DNA of 64,000 nucleotides, taken from NCBI RefSeq assembly GCF_009497895.1, contig NZ_CP033116.1, positions 3,534,001 through 3,598,000 on the forward strand, read 5' to 3'. Positions 59,785 to 64,000 of this stretch are shown here, piece by piece. Source of the DNA: Halopseudomonas pelagia. GTDB lineage: Bacteria; Pseudomonadota; Gammaproteobacteria; Pseudomonadales; Pseudomonadaceae. The position numbers and the translations under genes were made by a program. Numbering within the stretch: position 1 is the stretch's first letter; every line of letters starts with the position of its first letter. The notes beneath the pieces are model-generated. The model was given only the letters and a program-made list of their open reading frames with translations, did not search any database and was not told where the DNA came from.

Positions 59785-60438
59785 TCAATCAAGCCAGTCC
59801 AGGGTCAGCAGTAATCGCCGCTGCCCCAGCGGCAGACGCGGCGAACGGTGAACCAGACCGCGTCCTTCATTGCCGTGCCAACGCTCGCCCTTGAGCAGCG
59901 CAACCTCGCCGCAAGCAAAGGCGCGCGCCGCAACATCATCATTACAGGAATCGGCCGCAGGACCGCCCAATTGCTGACGCGGCGAGTCCTGCTCTGTTAA
60001 CCACTCCGAGCCCGGCCCGACATAGCTGGTGATCAATCTGACTGCCACCTTGTCAACATGCCAGCGCGGGCACATGGCCTTGTCCAGGGTGCGCAGTCGC
60101 ACTCCCACCGCGCGGGCGTCAAGCAAACAAGCGAACAGGCTGACCAGGTAGCCGACGTCGGCAACAAACTCTGCATATCCGGGAATATCGGCAACTCCCT
60201 GCGCAAATCTCGGCAGCTTCGCAATATCACTGTGTTCTGCGTCCTTGGCCGTCCATGTACAAGTCTCGGCCAGTACCCTGCCGGATACCAGCAGAGTCTG
60301 GCCGAATTGCGACACCACAGGGTCTACCTGGCGTTGCCAGACCGCCAGATTCACATCGTCACGCAGAATCTCGAGTAAGCTTTCAACGGTCTTGCCTTCC
60401 ACCTGACGAGGCATGACTGGCATGGCGTGGGCCAACAT
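59785..60438 (-). CDS. DUF1826 protein, zinc-starvation neighbour of ZigA
   Basis: 217 residues of the DUF1826 family, which is often found beside zigA in Zur-controlled loci. The C-terminal half shows His127-x-Asp129 (RWHVDK), His197 (VHRSP) and Arg207/208 (RRLLLTLDW). This order is like Fe(II)/2-oxoglutarate oxygenases, a reading by inference only. Its start shares one base with the end of zigA, so the two are translated together. Confidence 0.82.
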   Translation of the reverse strand: MLAHAMPVMPRQVEGKTVESLLEILRDDVNLAVWQRQVDPVVSQFGQTLLVSGRVLAETCTWTAKDAEHSDIAKLPRFAQGVADIPGYAEFVADVGYLVSLFACLLDARAVGVRLRTLDKAMCPRWHVDKVAVRLITSYVGPGSEWLTEQDSPRQQLGGPAADSCNDDVAARAFACGEVALLKGERWHGNEGRGLVHRSPRLPLGQRRLLLTLDWLD

Positions 60439-61652
60439 CAGGCCGCTTCCTCGGTCCAGGGGCCAAAGGGGTCAGGCAGTGATTGCCAGGCTTCGACGCC
60501 GCCAGCCATCTCAGCGTCGGTCAGCAGGCATGCATCCAGTTCCCGGGTGAGCCGGGCAAAATCGATATGCTGACCGATAAAAACCAGTTCCTGACGGCAA
60601 TCGCCGGTTTGCGCATCCCAGTTAGCCATGATGGATTCCAGGCCCTCGCCCTCCACCGGCCATTGCGCCTTGGGCACTGAGCGCCACCAGCGCCCGGCGT
60701 AGCTGTAACGCATAAGACCACCGGCCTGTGACCAGCTGCCGGCTTCCTGCGGTCGGCTGGCGAGCCAGAAAAAGCCTTTGGAACGCAGCAGCCGGCCATT
60801 TTCCCAGGTGCGATTAAGGAAGTTGAAAAAGCGTTGCGGGTGGAAGGGCTTGCGCGCTTGATAGGTATCAGCGGCGATCCCGTACTCTTCTGTTTCAGGC
60901 ACATGCTCACCGCGCATTTCCTTCAGCCATCCCGGCGCCAGAGAGGCCTTGTCGAAGTTGAACCGCCCGGTATCAAGCACCTTGTCCAGTGGCACCTGGC
61001 CCATAACCATGGGTATCACCTCTGCTTCGGCATTCAATCCACGCAATATCGCCACCAGTTCCTCACGCTGATCAGCCGAGATCAGATCCATCTTGCTCAC
61101 CAGCAGTACATCGGCAAACTCGACCTGCTCAATCAACAGATCGGTAATCGAGCGCTGGTCTTCCTCACCTAGTGTCTCCCCGCGGCTGGCCAGGCTTTCG
61201 GCAGCCTGGAAATCGATCAGGAAGTTCATGCCATCGACCACGGTAACCATGGTGTCCAGGCGTGCCAGGTCGGACAGACTGCGCCCCTGCTCATCACGGA
61301 AGGTAAAGGTTTCTGCCACCGGCATGGGTTCGGAAATTCCAGTGGACTCGATAAGCAGATAATCGAAGCGCCCCTCCTCCGTCAGGCGTGCTACCTCCTC
61401 GAGCAGGTCTTCACGCAAGGTGCAGCAGATGCAGCCATTGCTCATTTCCACCAGCCGCTCTTCCGCGCGGTTCAGGGTTACATCGCGCTGCACTTCGCTG
61501 GCATCGATATTGATCTCGCTCATGTCATTGACGATCACCGCCACGCGCAGGTTTTCCCTGTTACGCAGAATCTGATTGCGCAAGGTGGTTTTCCCCGAAC
61601 CGAGAAAACCTGAAAGGACCGTGACCGGCAACGGCATAAGCGACGAAGACAT
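60438..61652 (-). CDS. zigA: COG0523 metal-chaperone GTPase ZigA
   Basis: 404 residues from the ATG with GGGAG upstream; a longer ATG at 61676 is open. Walker A GFLGSGKTT (residues 15-23), metal-binding Cys74-Ile-Cys76-Cys77 (GCICC), GTPase SKMDLI, and a C-terminal CobW domain. The family delivers metal ions, and the ZigA branch works in zinc shortage. A Zur-like palindrome lies 39 bases upstream. Confidence 0.92.
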   Translation of the reverse strand: MSSSLMPLPVTVLSGFLGSGKTTLRNQILRNRENLRVAVIVNDMSEINIDASEVQRDVTLNRAEERLVEMSNGCICCTLREDLLEEVARLTEEGRFDYLLIESTGISEPMPVAETFTFRDEQGRSLSDLARLDTMVTVVDGMNFLIDFQAAESLASRGETLGEEDQRSITDLLIEQVEFADVLLVSKMDLISADQREELVAILRGLNAEAEVIPMVMGQVPLDKVLDTGRFNFDKASLAPGWLKEMRGEHVPETEEYGIAADTYQARKPFHPQRFFNFLNRTWENGRLLRSKGFFWLASRPQEAGSWSQAGGLMRYSYAGRWWRSVPKAQWPVEGEGLESIMANWDAQTGDCRQELVFIGQHIDFARLTRELDACLLTDAEMAGGVEAWQSLPDPFGPWTEEAA

Positions 61653-61690
61653 AAAGGCTCCCAGAGGCATATTCAAGAAGCTGCCATCCT

Positions 61691-61721
61691 ATATTTATTG
61701 TTATAACATAACAATAAATAT
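61691..61721. promoter_or_regulatory. Zur-like operator upstream of zigA
   Basis: Perfect 14-base arms (ATATTTATTGTTAT and its complement) with an AAC centre; the core GTTATAACATAAC is close to the Zur consensus. It lies between zigA and a divergent small gene, so zinc-dependent repression of zigA-DUF1826 is expected. Confidence 0.75.
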
Positions 61722-61794
61722 TCACTTCAACAGTCTCATACAGTCCGGCGCCAACTGCTAAGATGAGCTCATCATTCCACCACCATGGTCGACC

Positions 61795-62175
61795 ATGAAT
61801 CCAGATCTAGGCACCGTTTACCAGCAGTCAGCCGCCGCCGAGAACGAGGTGGAATTTCTCCAGATCCGTTTCAGCGATATCGATTTTGTCAGCAACGAGC
61901 TATGTACCACCTTGTTTGAAGTGCCATGGGGTGAAGATCAGGAGTTGCATGCCCTGTCCCTGGATTTTGATCAGGATATGCTCTTGCAGATTCTTGCGCG
62001 CCTCGAACCAAAGGCGCAGCAGCAATTTGTTGCGCAGGTGAATGGCCAGCAACCGCCCTTCCATGTCAGCCTGCCTGAAGCCGTGCTGGTGGACCGCGTG
62101 ACCTGTGTACTCGGGGAAGAGCAGGAAGTTGAAGGGGAAGTCTTTACCCCCTTCGTTATCCAGGCGATTGATTAA
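61795..62175 (+). CDS. Hypothetical protein
   Basis: 126 residues, very acidic, no membrane segment or Cys cluster. Sequence marks: EFLQIRFSDIDFVSNELC and MLLQILARLEPKAQQQFV. No family recognised. It starts 73 bases from the Zur-like palindrome on the opposite side from zigA and may share its control. Its last four bases overlap the convergent SIMPL gene. Confidence 0.7.
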   Translation: MNPDLGTVYQQSAAAENEVEFLQIRFSDIDFVSNELCTTLFEVPWGEDQELHALSLDFDQDMLLQILARLEPKAQQQFVAQVNGQQPPFHVSLPEAVLVDRVTCVLGEEQEVEGEVFTPFVIQAID

Positions 62176-62885
62176 CGCAGAATGTAATCCACGCTGGTAA
62201 CCACCCGCACGCGTTTGATCTCTGGCGTAAAGGCGTCAACGTCTTCAATCGAAAAATAACCCTGCGAAGCGCGGCGAATGCTGCCAACCTCGGCTTCGGC
62301 GTCCCGGGCAAACTGGTCGGCCGCCGCGCGGGCATCGCGGGTAGCGTGCGCAATCATTTCGGGTTTGATCGACTCCAGTTGGGTAAATACGAAGCGCGGC
62401 TGGAACTCATAGCTCTGGGTCAAGGCGACGCCCGACTTGACCAGCTCACCCACGGTCTGCATGCCGGTTTTGACTCGCTCTACATCTTCAGTACGCACCA
62501 GCACCGTGACTTCAGCGCGGTATCTTTCGGCCGGCAGCGCATTGTTATAGACGTTGGCGTGCTGGTCGGTGATCTTCGGCATCGACAGCTGGATATCCTT
62601 TTCGACAAATCCCTTGAGCAGCAGGAAGGAGCGAATCAGGCTCTGCTGTGCCTCTATGTCGGTTTGCAATTGATCGAGCGAGTTACCTGCGACCGAGAAA
62701 TTGATTGGCCACAGCGCCAGATCTGCCTCTACGGTACGTTCGGCCAGGCCCTTTACACTGACCACGCGATCCGCATCCCGAAACTGCAATAGTCCGGCCT
62801 TGATGCTGATGGCCATAAACGCCAGTGACAGTGCGATCAGTGCTGCGGCAATGATGGAAAATCCGGAAAACCGTGAACTGCTCAT
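62172..62885 (-). CDS. SIMPL-domain (DUF541) membrane-anchored protein
   Basis: 237 residues from the ATG with GGAGCAGCTT upstream. An N-terminal signal anchor (about 8-28) is followed by a SIMPL/DUF541 domain (VVSVKGLAERTVEADLALWPI ... RDARAAADQFARDAEAEVG). It is probably periplasmic; the family is linked to oxidative-stress and outer-membrane functions but is poorly characterised. Confidence 0.88.
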   Translation of the reverse strand: MSSSRFSGFSIIAAALIALSLAFMAISIKAGLLQFRDADRVVSVKGLAERTVEADLALWPINFSVAGNSLDQLQTDIEAQQSLIRSFLLLKGFVEKDIQLSMPKITDQHANVYNNALPAERYRAEVTVLVRTEDVERVKTGMQTVGELVKSGVALTQSYEFQPRFVFTQLESIKPEMIAHATRDARAAADQFARDAEAEVGSIRRASQGYFSIEDVDAFTPEIKRVRVVTSVDYILR

Positions 62886-62968
62886 AAGCTGCTCCTGAAA
62901 GCACAAGAAAGAACATCAATGTAGCTCAAAATCACGCCTGCCAGGGCAATAGAGAGACCAGCAAGCGT

Positions 62969-64000
62969 TTATTCGTCCTTGCGCAAATCTTCCGGAATAT
63001 CCGGTTTGGGCATCGGGCCGGGACGCTTGCCCTGCCCTGCCCGGTATTGCCGCAACTGGAATACATAGGCCAACACCTGCGCCACCGCCAGGTACAGGCC
63101 GGAGGGGATCTGCTGGTCCAGCTCGGTACTGTAGAACACCGCCCGCGCCAGCGGGGGTGATTCCAGCACGATGATTTCATGTTCAGCCGCTACCTCACGG
63201 ATGCGCAGCGCGGTGAAATCGGCGCCCTTGGCAATCACAATGGGCGCACCCGACTTGATCGGGTCGTACTTCAACGCCACCGCGTAATGGGTCGGGTTGG
63301 TGATGACGACGTCGGCCTTGGGTACTTCACCCATCATGCGCCGCTCGGCCATTTCACGCTGCAACTGGCGGATACGGGATTTGACCTCGGGTTTGCCCTC
63401 GGAATCCTTGTACTCGTCCTTGACCTCCTGCTTGGTCATCTTCAGCTTCTGCTTGTTATCCCAGAGCTGAAAGGGGATATCCACGGCGGCAATCAAAATC
63501 AGTGAGCAGGCAAGAAACACCAAGGCCATGCCAAGAATATACCCGCTGTGCTCAATCGCATCTGGCAGGGGTTGCCGATCCAGGGTAAGCATCTGATCCT
63601 GGAACAGGTTCAGCACAAACAGCGCCGTGACCAGCACCACGAGAAATTTGGCCAGCGCCTTGAGCAGCTCCACCAACGCCTTGAGCGAAAACATCCTTTT
63701 CAAGCCCGCGAGCGGGTTCATCCGTTCGAACTTGGGCGCCATCGACTTGGCGCTGAGGAGCCAGCCCCCCAGCAAAACCGGCCCGACCAGAGCGGCGATC
63801 AGCAGCATGAAAAATAGCGGCCCGATCACGTCCAGCCCAATCCCCACTGACGCGAGCAACTGCAAACCCATGGTATCGGTGGAGTATAAAGCAGCGCGAT
63901 CAATGCTGAAGTTGAAGATCATCAGATCCAGCAAGCGTCGGCCCATCTCCGGCCCGAGCATGATCAGACCCAACGACGCCACCATGACCACTGCCAGGGT
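62969..64000 (-). CDS. flhB: Flagellar export protein FlhB, C-terminal part (cut by window edge)
   Basis: 343 residues are seen; the N-terminus lies beyond the window. Several membrane segments, then the cytoplasmic domain with the self-cleavage motif NPTH (VVITNPTHYAVALKYD) and ESPPLARAVFYSTELDQ. It belongs to the flagellar type III export gate and switches substrate type after cleavage between Asn and Pro. A flagellar gene cluster is expected to continue to the right. Confidence 0.96.
   Translation of the reverse strand, partial: TLAVVMVASLGLIMLGPEMGRRLLDLMIFNFSIDRAALYSTDTMGLQLLASVGIGLDVIGPLFFMLLIAALVGPVLLGGWLLSAKSMAPKFERMNPLAGLKRMFSLKALVELLKALAKFLVVLVTALFVLNLFQDQMLTLDRQPLPDAIEHSGYILGMALVFLACSLILIAAVDIPFQLWDNKQKLKMTKQEVKDEYKDSEGKPEVKSRIRQLQREMAERRMMGEVPKADVVITNPTHYAVALKYDPIKSGAPIVIAKGADFTALRIREVAAEHEIIVLESPPLARAVFYSTELDQQIPSGLYLAVAQVLAYVFQLRQYRAGQGKRPGPMPKPDIPEDLRKDE

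Overview
The window reads as a chromosomal segment of a Pseudomonas-type gammaproteobacterium, most likely a salt-tolerant marine lineage such as Halopseudomonas. This rests on the conserved Pseudomonas gene order rpoS-nlpD-pcm-surE-truD-ispF-fghA-adhC-LysR, on typical Pseudomonas protein sequences, and on a complete ectoine (compatible solute) operon. It is almost entirely coding. No rRNA, tRNA, CRISPR array, insertion sequence or prophage was recognised, and no gene-free stretch exceeds 300 bases.

Layout. 1-8.5 kb: glycolate use, with a lactate/glycolate permease (cut by the window edge), a divergent GntR/FadR-type regulator, and glcD-glcE-glcF-glcG-glcB, closed by a strong bidirectional terminator shared with a class I fumarase. 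10.3-13.4 kb: a membrane diguanylate cyclase, a 2Fe-2S/FAD reductase, a crotonase and a REP-like palindrome. 13.4-17.9 kb: a phospholipase D-type synthase, the ornithine-lipid genes olsB-olsA behind a four-repeat PHO box, acpH and a coiled-coil membrane protein. 18-23 kb: an epimerase-like SDR, a saccharopine-dehydrogenase-like protein, the argP/argO regulator-exporter pair and Fe-superoxide dismutase. 23-27 kb: an EAL phosphodiesterase, and a GIDE/EF-hand membrane protein paired with LemA. 27-36 kb: the rpoS/surE block and the formaldehyde detoxification genes. 36-46 kb: a DUF4168 secreted protein, a sigma-54-type two-component system, a VOC protein, a periplasmic binding protein and a MacA-MacB-outer-membrane lipoprotein exporter. 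46.8-50 kb: a membrane-anchored BLUF blue-light sensor, followed by an epoxide hydrolase overlapping an SDR with the full signature of halohydrin dehalogenases, then a thioesterase-like gene. 50-54.6 kb: speA, a RhlG-like SDR and a Cache-GGDEF cyclase. 54.9-58.8 kb: ectA-ectB-ectC-ask without ectD. 58.8-62 kb: a hydrolase and a zigA-DUF1826 zinc-starvation pair behind a Zur-like palindrome. The right end holds a SIMPL protein and flhB (cut by the edge).

The most notable item is the halohydrin dehalogenase/epoxide hydrolase pair (47.6-49.3 kb). The two enzymes would act in sequence, haloalcohol to epoxide to diol, and their genes overlap by four bases. Other points of interest are the membrane-tethered BLUF protein, the GIDE/EF-hand fusion next to LemA, the four-repeat PHO box in front of olsBA, and a possible Fe(II)/2-oxoglutarate-oxygenase motif in the DUF1826 protein. 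All functions are inferred from sequence by eye; no database search was run.
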